Assembly: GCA_001913845.2 (NCBI GenBank) | Contig: MKGP02000007.1 | Location: 62,001 to 126,000 of the forward strand | Origin: Limnothrix sp. CACIAM 69d | GTDB taxonomy: Bacteria; Cyanobacteriota; Cyanobacteriia; CACIAM-69d | Direction: 5' to 3' | DNA length: 64,000 nt | Part shown: one piece after another, positions 1-8,455 of the stretch | Numbering within the stretch: the first letter of the stretch is position 1 | Layout of the letters: every line of letters begins with the position of its first letter | The notes under the pieces: model-generated | The model's input: the letters and a program-made list of their open reading frames with translations, nothing else | The model's database searches: none | What the model was told of the DNA's origin: nothing | Translations under genes and position numbers: made by a program

Positions 1-1609
1 TCAGTCGATCGAGGTAGCGAGCCTCGAACTTGTGGGTATCTCGGGCCAGGGCTTCCAAATCGCTCACGCCGTAGTAACTGGCTCCGGCCTTGAACTGGTC
101 GCGGAAAGCCAACGCGGCCAGGGTTGTGTAGCCCCCGGCGCTGCCCCCGGCAATGGTCAAGCGATCTCCATCCACCAATCCCCGATCGACCAAATATTGC
201 GCACCATTCACGCAATCATCCACATCCACCAGCCCCCATTGGCCATCCAACCGGCAATGGTAGGCGCGGCCATAGCCTGTGCTGCCGCCATAGTTCACAT
301 CCAACACCGCAAAGCCGCGACTCGTCCAATATTGAATCGACAAATTCAAACTACTGGAAGTTTGAGCCGTGGGGCCGCCGTGAATTTTGACTTTCAAGGG
401 CGGCTTTTCGCCCTCCGGTGCTTGGAAATCACGATTTGTTGGCAAATACAAGAGCGCATAGGCCTCGCGATCGCCCGTGGTTGGAAATGCGATCGATTGC
501 GGTTCTGACAAATAGCCCGGATCAATTTCTAAAGTGCTGCTGGTTTTTAAAACCTCGATCGCTTCGGTTGCCAAATTGAGCCGCACGATCGCCCCTGACT
601 TAACGGCCGAACCACCCCCAAAAATGACAAAATCCTGCGCCACAAAAGGATCAGAAATTGAGGTATAGGGCTGGTTAATAACCGTTAGGTTTCCATCAGC
701 AAGGGCCAATTTTGCCAATTGCCACAGACCATTTTGGGTATAGGCACAAACCAGGGTTTCCGCATCCACAAACCCATAGGTGCTCATCCCAAAAACCCAC
801 TGGGGCAAGCCAAATTCCGCCTCCATGGGGCAAAGGTTCCGCGCCCCGTCGTCCGATTCCTGGCGATATAAATTCCACCAACCGGAGCGATCGCTCACAA
901 AATGTAATCGGCCGTCAGGCGACCAACTGGGCTGAAACACGGATTCTTCGGCCCCGCCGGCCACGATGTGGGAATTTTGCAAGGAACCATCATCGGCAAT
1001 GGTCGCCACCCACAGAGTGGTGCTGTCCCAAGGCAAATTGGGATGGTTCCAAGTCAACCAAGCCAACTGCGACCCATCGGGACTGAGGGCCGGCGAGGCG
1101 TAAAAGTCCCAACCCGTTGCCAATAGGCTCACCTGTTGCGATCCATCCAGGGCGATCGCCACCAACTCGTTCACTGGCTCCCGATCGGGCTGGCTGTGAT
1201 CTTCGCGGATGCCAATCACCCGATCTCGCTGGATATCCACCACAAAATCCGCATAGCGCCAGGGTTGTTCAGGCGTGAGGGCGATCGGCTCCTGGCCCGG
1301 CCGAGTGCGATACAGTCGCTGATCGGCAAAGTTCACAAAATAAATCCAGCCCCGATCGACCGTCCAAGCACCGCCACCATACTCATGCACCCGACTGCGA
1401 GCATTCCAAGGAGCCGCAATCACATCTTGGGTTTGGCCCTCGGGCGATCGGGTCACAATCGCCACACGTCCGCCCTCGGCCGGCCGCGATTCACTCCAAT
1501 ACAACGTTTCGCCTTCCGCACAACCACCGCCCAGCCCGATCGTTCCCGCCACGATCGCTTCGGAAGTAATCGGCGATTTCCAAGTCCCGTAGGGCGCAAT
1601 TTGAGGCAT
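1..1609 (-). CDS. S9 family prolyl oligopeptidase-like peptidase (3' end outside window)
   Basis: This is a serine peptidase of the dipeptidyl-aminopeptidase/acylaminoacyl-peptidase branch of family S9, likely cytosolic and acting on short peptides. The first 536 codons lie in the window. About 380 residues have the repeated strand pattern of a beta-propeller (for example SPDGSQLAW and SWSPDGRLHFVSD), followed by an alpha/beta-hydrolase domain with KIHGGP and the nucleophile motif GGSAGG, whose Ser is about residue 490. The catalytic Asp and His would lie beyond the edge. The start is the ATG that opens MPQIAPYGTW. No signal peptide is seen. It is divergent from sbtA, with about 220 bp between the two starts. 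The family call is firm; the substrate is unknown. Confidence 0.88.
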   Translation of the reverse strand, partial: MPQIAPYGTWKSPITSEAIVAGTIGLGGGCAEGETLYWSESRPAEGGRVAIVTRSPEGQTQDVIAAPWNARSRVHEYGGGAWTVDRGWIYFVNFADQRLYRTRPGQEPIALTPEQPWRYADFVVDIQRDRVIGIREDHSQPDREPVNELVAIALDGSQQVSLLATGWDFYASPALSPDGSQLAWLTWNHPNLPWDSTTLWVATIADDGSLQNSHIVAGGAEESVFQPSWSPDGRLHFVSDRSGWWNLYRQESDDGARNLCPMEAEFGLPQWVFGMSTYGFVDAETLVCAYTQNGLWQLAKLALADGNLTVINQPYTSISDPFVAQDFVIFGGGSAVKSGAIVRLNLATEAIEVLKTSSTLEIDPGYLSEPQSIAFPTTGDREAYALLYLPTNRDFQAPEGEKPPLKVKIHGGPTAQTSSSLNLSIQYWTSRGFAVLDVNYGGSTGYGRAYHCRLDGQWGLVDVDDCVNGAQYLVDRGLVDGDRLTIAGGSAGGYTTLAALAFRDQFKAGASYYGVSDLEALARDTHKFEARYLDRL

Positions 1610-1830
1610 AGAACCCACTACAACCAACAGTTTCTAAACAATTTCTCATCATCATCCAGCCTTGATCCTGTCGCAAGCAAGGGGAACCGTGACACCTGTA
1701 GTGGTGAGTCTTCATCAGTGAAAGTGAATAATTATGAAGAATAATCTTAATTAGTTTCAGAGGTTTACCTAACCCTAAACCTGGGCTAGGTTGGAATTTA
1801 TCCCTTTCTAGTTTTTGCCCTGGATAGCCG

Positions 1831-2814
1831 ATGGATAGTGGCCTGATTCTTTCCAATATTCTCAATCCTCCCATTCTGTTCTTTTTCTTAGGAATGTTGG
1901 CCGTTTTCTGTAAATCAGATTTGGAAATTCCTGCACCACTGCCCAAGCTATTTTCGCTCTATCTATTGGTGGCGATCGGGTTCAAAGGGGGCTATGAGCT
2001 ACTAGAAAGCGGCATTACTCAGCAGGTGGCTGGCACGCTGCTTGCTTCGATCGTGATGGCCTCTTTGGTTCCAATTTACACATTTTTTATCTTAAGAATT
2101 CGCCTAGATCCACCCAATGCGGCTGCCATTGCGGCCACCTACGGTTCCATCAGTGCCGTGACTTTTATTACGGCCAGTTCTTTCCTAGATCAACTGCACA
2201 TTAGCTATGGCGGCTACATGGTGGCAGCTTTGGCGTTAATGGAATCACCTGCCATTATCATCGGCCTAATTTTGGTGCGAATTTTTGATGCCAAGGATGA
2301 TAAGGACGATCCCGATCATCCCTTTGCTTGGGGTGAAGTGTTGCGAGAAGCCTTTTTGAATAGTTCTGTGCTGCTGTTGGTGGGCAGCGTGATTATTGGA
2401 ATGCTGAGTGGCCCCAGCGGTTGGCACAAACTAGAACCCTTTACGCAGGGCATTTTCTATGGTGTGCTGACATTTTTCTTGATGGATATGGGCATCATTG
2501 CCGCCAAACGAATTCGAGATCTGAAAAAAACAGGACTATTTTTAATTGGCTTTTCGGTGATTGTGCCGCTGCTGAATGCGGTGTTGGGGATTGTGATTGC
2601 GAAGTTGCTGGGAATTGGCGAAGGCAATGGGCTATTGTTTGCGGTGCTCTGCGCCAGTGCTTCTTATATTGCGGTTCCGGCAGCAATGCGGATGACGGTT
2701 CCGGAAGCAAATCCGAGTTTATATGTTTCGATGGCGCTGGCTTTGACCTTCCCATTCAACATTATTGTGGGAATTCCGCTGTATTTAGAACTGGAAAAAA
2801 TTCTGGGTCTGTAG
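1831..2814 (+). CDS. sbtA: SbtA-type sodium-dependent bicarbonate transporter
   Basis: This is the inner-membrane, high-affinity Na+/HCO3- symporter that feeds the CO2-concentrating mechanism. Its 327 residues form about ten hydrophobic segments in two related halves; recognisable stretches include FKGGYELLESG, ATYGSISAVTF and ESPAIIIGLILVRIF. It is shorter than the roughly 370-residue Synechocystis SbtA because the central hydrophilic loop (near DAKDDKDDPDHP) is compact, as in the shorter SbtA relatives of other cyanobacteria. sbtB follows 46 bp downstream on the same strand, so the two are probably co-transcribed. Low-CO2 induction is expected from the family, but I could not identify a regulator site in the 220 bp upstream. 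Confidence 0.9.
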   Translation: MDSGLILSNILNPPILFFFLGMLAVFCKSDLEIPAPLPKLFSLYLLVAIGFKGGYELLESGITQQVAGTLLASIVMASLVPIYTFFILRIRLDPPNAAAIAATYGSISAVTFITASSFLDQLHISYGGYMVAALALMESPAIIIGLILVRIFDAKDDKDDPDHPFAWGEVLREAFLNSSVLLLVGSVIIGMLSGPSGWHKLEPFTQGIFYGVLTFFLMDMGIIAAKRIRDLKKTGLFLIGFSVIVPLLNAVLGIVIAKLLGIGEGNGLLFAVLCASASYIAVPAAMRMTVPEANPSLYVSMALALTFPFNIIVGIPLYLELEKILGL

Positions 2815-2860
2815 GGTGTTTTTGGAATTCATGGATTGACTCGTTTGCTAGTAGGTTGAT

Positions 2861-3154
2861 ATGCAATTAACAAAACGTGTGGAAATCATTGTTAGTTCTT
2901 TGGAACTAGAGGAAATTTTGGAAATGTTGGATGGGCTGAAATTTCCGGGCTATACGGTAATTCGCGACGCTTCGGGAAAGGGCGATCGGGGAGAGTTCAC
3001 CAATGATTTAGGCCGAGAATTTGGCAATTGCTACATTCTGACCACTTGTCAGGATGTGACCCAATTGGATCAGTTGGTGACGCTACTTCGCCCGATTTTG
3101 AAGCGGGTGGGAGGGCTTTGCTTGGTCAGTGATGCGGCTTTGGTCATTCACTAA
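2861..3154 (+). CDS. sbtB: SbtB-like PII-family regulator of SbtA
   Basis: This is a 97-residue PII-like protein encoded directly behind sbtA. In this family a trimer binds adenine nucleotides (cAMP, AMP, ADP, ATP) and docks on the cytoplasmic face of SbtA to inhibit or stabilise it. The ferredoxin-like core is seen as KRVEIIVSSLELEEILEML, then GYTVIRDASGKGDRGEF as the start of the T-loop, then YILTTCQDVTQLDQLVTLL. The chain ends at SDAALVIH, so it lacks the C-terminal CGPxGC redox loop of the Synechocystis protein. The function rests mainly on position and fold pattern, since identity to characterised SbtB looks modest. Confidence 0.82.
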   Translation: MQLTKRVEIIVSSLELEEILEMLDGLKFPGYTVIRDASGKGDRGEFTNDLGREFGNCYILTTCQDVTQLDQLVTLLRPILKRVGGLCLVSDAALVIH

Positions 3155-3247
3155 ATTCCGATGCAGCTAGATCGGCTGAACGGGGCCCGCTTCCCTGTTC
3201 GTCCGACTGGATCGAGTTGAAGTTGTTATTGGGTCTGGCTAATTTGA

Positions 3248-3279
3248 CCCATCTATTTTGATCTATCTATATAGATGGG
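3248..3279. repeat. Inverted repeat downstream of sbtB
   Basis: CCCATCTAT at 3248-3256 is mirrored by ATAGATGGG at 3271-3279 (9 bp, 14-nt loop). It lies between the convergent ends of sbtB and the DUF2993 gene. It could act as a weak terminator for either side, but there is no clear T-tract. Confidence 0.35.
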
Positions 3280-3300
3280 CGATTTGTATAAATAGACCGA

Positions 3301-4011
3301 TCAGGGGCGCACTAGCAAAGTACCGGTGCATTGGAGTCCTTCCGGTTTGATCGACAGGCTATTGATGGCCACGTCTTCGCCCAAAGGCAGGAGCACGGAG
3401 GATCCTTGAGCGATCGGCTCACCTGCCTGGTTCAGCCACTGGGGATTGCAGAGTTGCAAGGTTTGGGGGTCAACCAATTCCAACCCCAGGCAGAGTTGCA
3501 CCGGTTGCTGCTCGATCGCCCCTGACAAAATTAACTGCCCACCAGCCAAGGTGGCTTGGGGTTGCTCGAAGGTGACGGGTCGCCCCCAAAGGGCCAACAG
3601 CGGAGCCAGAAAGTCCGCCAACGCCGGGGCCAGCAGGGGAGCCGCCAAAGAGGCTGCCAAGTCGGGGGCAAAAAGTTTTAATTCCGCACTGACGGGAATG
3701 GGCTGCAGTAGCCTTAGGGGCTTGCCGCGCAGCACTTGCCCCAAATTGACGGCAATGTTGGTGGCTTGCAGGTTGAGATGGCTGAGGTGCAAGCCCTGAT
3801 AAACCACGGATTCGGCGTTAATTTGGGCTTGGGGTAGGCGACCCGCAAGAATTTCCCGATCGCGCCCATCCAGCCGCACGGTGATTTCAGTGGCGGCTTC
3901 CACCTGGGATCGCAGCCAGAGTTTGACCGCTGGCGCAACCAGGGAGGTAATGAGGCGGCTGCCCGTGCTGGAGTTGCTCGGGGCGATCGACTCTTGATTT
4001 CCACTACCCAT
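3301..4011 (-). CDS. DUF2993 (LmeA-like) family protein
   Basis: This conserved cyanobacterial protein belongs to the DUF2993 family, whose mycobacterial member LmeA binds lipids at the cell envelope. The role in cyanobacteria is not established. Visible features are an amphipathic start (SRLITSLVAPAVKLWLRSQ), a repeating beta pattern with the typical DUF2993 phrases LNLQATNIAVNLGQVLRGK and LILSGAIEQQPVQL, and a tail naming GEDVAINSLSIKPEGLQCTG. The ATG at 4011 is preferred over an in-frame TTG at 4053 because AAGAGG stands about 10 nt before it. A small conserved gene starts divergently about 65 bp away. No signal peptide is obvious. Confidence 0.75.
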   Translation of the reverse strand: MGSGNQESIAPSNSSTGSRLITSLVAPAVKLWLRSQVEAATEITVRLDGRDREILAGRLPQAQINAESVVYQGLHLSHLNLQATNIAVNLGQVLRGKPLRLLQPIPVSAELKLFAPDLAASLAAPLLAPALADFLAPLLALWGRPVTFEQPQATLAGGQLILSGAIEQQPVQLCLGLELVDPQTLQLCNPQWLNQAGEPIAQGSSVLLPLGEDVAINSLSIKPEGLQCTGTLLVRP

Positions 4012-4077
4012 CAACCGAAAACCTCTTGATACACTGGACAGCAATTCTTGCAATTTGTAAACGGTGTGTCCGGCCCT

Positions 4078-4296
4078 ATGTTCCTAGAAGAACTCAAACC
4101 CCTCGTTGAAGAAGGCCTCAAACAGCCCGTGAGCTTCTTGGGTGGACTGGCTTCCGGCCTGTTGCGCCTGGATCTGAATCAGGATCCGATTAAGAGCTGG
4201 TTGGAGCAACAGTTGGGGAGCGATCGCCCCAATGGCTCCACGGAGTCTGCGCCCAGCAGCCCCAGCGGCGGCCCTCAGTCGATCTCGATCGAGTAA
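4078..4296 (+). CDS. Small conserved hypothetical protein
   Basis: This encodes 72 residues beginning MFLEELKPLVEEGLKQPVS, followed by FLGGLASGLLRLDLNQDPI and a Ser/Pro/Gly-rich tail. I recognise the middle segment as typical of a small uncharacterised cyanobacterial family, but no function is known to me. The ATG at 4078 starts the conserved part; an in-frame TTG at 4048 would add 10 residues. It shares a divergent promoter region with the DUF2993 gene. It could be a short membrane-surface protein, since residues 19-31 are mildly hydrophobic. Confidence 0.6.
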   Translation: MFLEELKPLVEEGLKQPVSFLGGLASGLLRLDLNQDPIKSWLEQQLGSDRPNGSTESAPSSPSGGPQSISIE

Positions 4297-4877
4297 ATGG
4301 ATTCAAGTCAACGAATTTAAGTCAGTGAATTCCGGAACCCGTCGTCAACGTCTGAACCTGAGCAGCCAAAGCTCAAAGCTAAATGGGCGGAAGCTTGCTG
4401 AGGGTTCCTGGGCTATTGGGGATCCTTATCCATCGGGGATCTTTATATAGATAGAGATCCCCGGGGGATCGAGGCTGAGAGCCGGGCGGGAAGCAACGGG
4501 GCGATCGCCTGCGGCCACCGAGGATCCGGACGATTGGGGGTGAAGGGTCGTCAACGATTGGTAACGATCGCGAAAGGGCAATTTGCCCCCAAATCCAAGC
4601 CATTTACCCGCTGCCAACCCCTGACTTGCCCCGGATTGCAAAATAAACTCCCAAGTTTACGCCAGTAGTACCCCTTTAGGGCGCTATCATGGTGATGTCC
4701 TTTCAGCTTCTTTTGTTTTGAGCGCGATCGCGATCAGGCACAATCTCAATAGACTTGGGGCCTAGCACCGCGTGGGAATTTAGTTTGTGGAACTGTGTCC
4801 CAGTCCGCTAACCCAAGTTCTCATGAGACAAATTGAACTGAAGACTTCACGCGCTTGTTTTACCGTTCCGGACTCAA
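4297..4877. other. Intergenic region with one hairpin; probable long 5' leader of the RRM gene
   Basis: There is no credible gene in these 581 bases. It holds a perfect 8-bp hairpin (GGGGATCT at 4435-4442 with AGATCCCC at 4455-4462, 12-nt loop). The 150 bases before 4878 are probably the promoter and leader of the RNA-binding-protein gene. Cyanobacterial rbp genes are often cold-regulated through their leaders, but I see no specific element. Confidence 0.45.
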
Positions 4878-5171
4878 ATGACGATTTACGTTGGCAATCT
4901 TTCTTACGACGCTACCGAGCAGGATCTCCAAGAAGTTTTCTCGGAGTATGGCGTTGTTAAGCGTATCACCCTGCCGATCGACCGCGAAGTGAACCGAATT
5001 CGCGGTTTCGCCTTCATCGATCTTGAAAGCGACCAGGCCGAAGAGCACGCCATCAAAGAACTCGATGGAGCAGAATGGATGGGCCGCCAAATCCGTGCCA
5101 ATAAGGCTCGTCCTAAGGAGCCTCGCTCCGGTGGTGGCGGTGGGCGCTCGTTTTTCCGTAACGCGTTCTAA
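4878..5171 (+). CDS. RRM-type RNA-binding protein (cyanobacterial Rbp)
   Basis: This is a single-RRM cytosolic RNA-binding protein of 97 residues. RNP2 is IYVGNL (residues 3-8) and RNP1 is RGFAFIDL (about 42-49), both with the aromatic residues that stack on RNA. The C-terminal tail is short, with a run of five glycines and FFRNAF, so it is of the short-tail rather than the long Gly-rich kind. Members of this family respond to cold, and some take mRNAs to the thylakoid surface. The gene stands alone, with a long leader and a strong terminator downstream. Confidence 0.93.
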   Translation: MTIYVGNLSYDATEQDLQEVFSEYGVVKRITLPIDREVNRIRGFAFIDLESDQAEEHAIKELDGAEWMGRQIRANKARPKEPRSGGGGGRSFFRNAF

Positions 5172-5230
5172 GTCTCCAGAGATGGAGCGCGGCGGAAAAC
5201 AGTCTGCCTAATTCAGAATTGCCCGATCGG

Positions 5231-5250
5231 GGAACCAAGATTTTGGTTCC
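5231..5250. repeat. Perfect hairpin after the RRM gene
   Basis: GGAACCAA and TTGGTTCC form an 8-bp stem with a 4-nt loop, 60 bp after the stop codon. It lies just before the better terminator at 5276 and may protect the 3' end. Confidence 0.5.
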
Positions 5251-5275
5251 GCTGAAATAGCAATACTCTTCTGGA

Positions 5276-5314
5276 AAAGGGGTCAGTCTACGAGACTTGG
5301 CCCCTTTCGTTTTT
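5276..5314 (+). terminator. Rho-independent terminator of the RRM gene
   Basis: AAAGGGG (5276-5282) pairs with CCCCTTT (5301-5307), with an inner GTCT/AGAC stem, and is followed by a run of five T. Confidence 0.75.
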
Positions 5315-5574
5315 GGATCTTTCTGGGTCTTGAGCGATCGGTTTGGATGCTGAAAAGTTTGTTGAATGCTTGCCAGGACACCAACAAACGGGCGCAGCGG
5401 ATCATCCATCGGTCAATTGCGACGGACTGCAAAGGACTACGACGAACTACGACGAACTAATGAAGTTTCTCTAAAAACGTCCCAGCTTTTCGGAAATCGG
5501 TTCCTACACTGAAGGCATGACCCCGGGGGCAATGTTCTGTCGCCGTTCCGTCGTCAGTCACGAGAGGTTCTGAG

Positions 5575-6627
5575 ATGGCTGATGCTGCCAGTGTTGATTC
5601 CGCCAGTTACGTTGTGACTCAGGAGCGATCGCTCGATCGAGATTGCACCACGCTGGGTCGCCATGTGCTGCAACAACTGCAAAGTTTTGGCTCCGATGCC
5701 CAAGATCTCAGCGCCCTAATGAACCGAATTGCCTTGGCGGGCAAACTCATCGCTCGCCACCTGAGTCGATCGGGTTTGATGGAAGATGCGCTGGGCTTCA
5801 CGGGCAGCACCAACGTCCAAGGCGAGGCCGTCAAAAAGATGGATCTCTACGCCAACGATGTTTTTATTTCGGTGTTTAAGCAAAGTGGCTTGGTTTGTCG
5901 CTTGGCTTCCGAGGAAATGGAGCATCCCTATTACATTCCTGAAAATTGCCCGATCGGTCGCTATACCCTGCTCTATGACCCGATCGACGGTTCCTCCAAC
6001 ATTGATATTGACCTCAATGTGGGATCGATCTTCGCCATTCGCCAGCAGGAAGGCAACGACGAGACAGGCGAAGCCGCCGACCTGCTGCAATCGGGCCACA
6101 AACAACTGGCCGCCGGTTACATTCTCTATGGCCCCAGCACCATGCTGGTTTACTCGATCGGGCGCGGAGTCCATGCCTTCACCCTCGATCCCAGCCTGGG
6201 CGAATTTATCCTCAGCCACGAAAACCTGAAAATTCCTCCCAGTGGCAAGCTCTACAGCGTCAATGAGGGCAACTTTGGCCAATGGGAGCCAGCCACCCAA
6301 GCCTGTATTCAATACTTTCGAGAAGTGGGCGGCTATTCCTCTCGCTATAGCGGAGCCTTGGTGGCCGACCTGCACCGCATTCTGTTTCAAGGGGGCGTGT
6401 TTTTGTATCCAGGAACCCGCCAAAAACCCCAAGGCAAGCTGCGGTTGCTGTATGAAGCAGCGCCCCTCGCCTTTTTGATTGAGCAAGCGGGTGGCCGGGC
6501 CAGCGACGGCCAGCAACCGATCATGGATCTGATTCCTGATCGACTCCATGCCCGATCGCCCCTGATTATTGGCAGCCCCGAAGAAGTCAACCGAGTGGAA
6601 TCTTTGCTACAGCGGGGATCGGGCTAA
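5575..6627 (+). CDS. fbp: Fructose-1,6-bisphosphatase class 1
   Basis: This enzyme hydrolyses fructose 1,6-bisphosphate to fructose 6-phosphate in gluconeogenesis and sugar-phosphate recycling; in cyanobacteria the separate class II enzyme carries most Calvin-cycle flux. The 350 residues match the family length. The Mg2+-binding signature [16 protein letters not shown] is at about 138-153, preceded by the acidic ligands in [10 protein letters not shown]. The substrate-binding segments [17 protein letters not shown] and [13 protein letters not shown] are also visible. An AGAGG sequence stands 6 nt before the ATG. It is followed by zwf and opcA on the same strand, the conserved cyanobacterial order but without a tal gene between. 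Confidence 0.96.
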   Translation: MADAASVDSASYVVTQERSLDRDCTTLGRHVLQQLQSFGSDAQDLSALMNRIALAGKLIARHLSRSGLMEDALGFTGSTNVQGEAVKKMDLYANDVFISVFKQSGLVCRLASEEMEHPYYIPENCPIGRYTLLYDPIDGSSNIDIDLNVGSIFAIRQQEGNDETGEAADLLQSGHKQLAAGYILYGPSTMLVYSIGRGVHAFTLDPSLGEFILSHENLKIPPSGKLYSVNEGNFGQWEPATQACIQYFREVGGYSSRYSGALVADLHRILFQGGVFLYPGTRQKPQGKLRLLYEAAPLAFLIEQAGGRASDGQQPIMDLIPDRLHARSPLIIGSPEEVNRVESLLQRGSG

Positions 6628-6789
6628 CCCTCCACGATCGAGATCAGCAGCCCTTCAAGACCCCAACTGGGCGATCGACCCTCGGCCTTCCCTCCGCTGC
6701 CCGTGATCATCGATTTCCCTGCCCAACCCCCTTCCTGATTCAGCCTCGATCTTCAGCCTCGATCGCCCCTTTCAGATCCCATTTCCCCA

Positions 6790-8319
6790 ATGCTGACCTT
6801 CCAAGAAAATCCCCTGCGCGTTGGTCTTCAGCAAGAACGCATCCCCGAACCCCAAATCCTGATTATCTTTGGGGCCTCCGGTGACCTCACCCAGCGCAAA
6901 CTGGTACCCGCCCTCTACCAAATGAAGCTAGAGCGGCGATTGCCTCCCGAACTCACCATCGTCGGAGTTGCCCGCCGGGAATGGAGTCACGACTTCTTCC
7001 GCGAGCACCTGCGCGAAGGCATCGAAGAATTTGGCGGCGGCACCCAAAGCGACGACCTTTGGGAAGATTTCGCCAAAGGCCTGTTCTATTGGCCCGCCAA
7101 CATTGACGTACCCGAAGACTATCAAAAGCTCAAAACCTTCCTCGGAGAGCTGGACGAACTCCGAGGCACTCGGGGCAACCGGGTTTTTTACCTGTCCGTG
7201 GCTCCCAAATTTTTTGGAGAAGCGATCCAGCAACTGGGGTCGGCCGGGATGCTCGCCGATCCCGACAAGCAACGCCTCGTAATCGAAAAACCCTTTGGCC
7301 GCGACTTGGCCACCGCCCAACAGCTCAACCGCGTCGTGCAGGCCGTCTGTTCCGAAAAACAGGTCTATCGGATTGACCACTACCTCGGCAAAGAAACCGT
7401 TCAAAACCTGTTGGTGTTTCGGTTTGCCAACGCTATCTTTGAACCCCTCTGGAACCGGCAGTTTGTGGACTGTGTGCAAATCACCGTGGCGGAAACCGTG
7501 GGGCTGGAAGGGCGCGCCGGATACTACGAAACTTCCGGGGCCCTGCGGGATATGGTGCAAAACCACCTGATGCAACTGTTTTGCCTCACGGCCATGGAGC
7601 CGCCCAACTCCCTTGATGCGGACAGCATTCGCAACGAAAAGGTGAAAGTGCTGCAAGCAACCCGGCTCGCAGACTTGCAAAATTTGGATCTCTGCGCCGT
7701 TCGGGGCCAATACAGTCGCGGTTGGATGCGTGGTAAGCCGGTTCCGGGCTATCGCGAAGAGGACGGAGCCAGCCCCACTTCCACCACGCCCACCTATGCG
7801 GCCCTGAAGCTGTGCATTGATAACTGGCGCTGGAAAGGGGTGCCCTTCTATCTGCGCACGGGCAAGCGGATGCCGAAAAAGGTGACCGAGGTGGCCATTC
7901 AATTCAAGGAAGTGCCGCTGTTGATGTTTCCGTCGGCGGCGCGCCAAACGAACCCCAATGTTTTGGCCATGCGGATTCAGCCGAATGAAGGGATTTCGAT
8001 GCGTTTTGAGGTGAAAATGCCGGGCGCATCCTTGAAGACGCGATCGGTCGATATGGATTTCCGCTATGAAAGTGCCTTTGGCCAATCCCAAGGCGAGGCC
8101 TACGGTCGTCTGCTGATGGACTGTATGTTGGGTGATCAGTCCCTGTTTACGCGCGATGACGAGGTGGAGGCTTCTTGGCGGGCCCTCACGCCGGTTTTGG
8201 AGTTGTGGGATGCACCTGCGCCGCCGGCAGCGATTCCGCTCTATGAAGCGGGGACTTGGGAACCGGTGGAGGCGGAGTTGTTGCTGGAGCGTGACGGTCG
8301 GCACTGGCGAAGACTCTAG
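6790..8319 (+). CDS. zwf: Glucose-6-phosphate 1-dehydrogenase
   Basis: This enzyme catalyses the NADP-dependent first step of the oxidative pentose phosphate pathway, oxidising glucose 6-phosphate to 6-phosphogluconolactone; in cyanobacteria it provides NADPH at night. It has 509 residues. The NADP-binding [10 protein letters not shown] is at about 28-37 and the active-site RIDHYLGKE at about 194-202. The C-terminal beta/alpha domain contains [19 protein letters not shown]. It lies 162 bp after fbp and 136 bp before opcA, whose product activates it. A hairpin between zwf and opcA may adjust their ratio. Confidence 0.97.
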   Translation: MLTFQENPLRVGLQQERIPEPQILIIFGASGDLTQRKLVPALYQMKLERRLPPELTIVGVARREWSHDFFREHLREGIEEFGGGTQSDDLWEDFAKGLFYWPANIDVPEDYQKLKTFLGELDELRGTRGNRVFYLSVAPKFFGEAIQQLGSAGMLADPDKQRLVIEKPFGRDLATAQQLNRVVQAVCSEKQVYRIDHYLGKETVQNLLVFRFANAIFEPLWNRQFVDCVQITVAETVGLEGRAGYYETSGALRDMVQNHLMQLFCLTAMEPPNSLDADSIRNEKVKVLQATRLADLQNLDLCAVRGQYSRGWMRGKPVPGYREEDGASPTSTTPTYAALKLCIDNWRWKGVPFYLRTGKRMPKKVTEVAIQFKEVPLLMFPSAARQTNPNVLAMRIQPNEGISMRFEVKMPGASLKTRSVDMDFRYESAFGQSQGEAYGRLLMDCMLGDQSLFTRDDEVEASWRALTPVLELWDAPAPPAAIPLYEAGTWEPVEAELLLERDGRHWRRL

Positions 8320-8374
8320 GCAGAACGCGAGGTTATCGAAATCAGGTGTTGCAATTCGGCAATTCGGAAATCAG

Positions 8375-8400
8375 GCGCTGAACCGTAGGTCGTTCAGCGC
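8375..8400 (+). repeat. Intercistronic hairpin between zwf and opcA
   Basis: GCGCTGAAC (8375-8383) and GTTCAGCGC (8392-8400) form a perfect 9-bp stem with an 8-nt loop. There is no T-tract, so mRNA stabilisation or processing is more likely than termination. Confidence 0.55.
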
Positions 8401-8455
8401 TCTCAAGCAGATTCCTCAACCAGATCTTTCAATTAGATCCCTCAGCAGGCAAACC

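Noticed and set aside
8132-8455. N-terminal extension of OpcA into zwf
   Set aside because: The extension is the shadow of the zwf 3' end in another frame; conserved OpcA sequence begins at ATG 8456.
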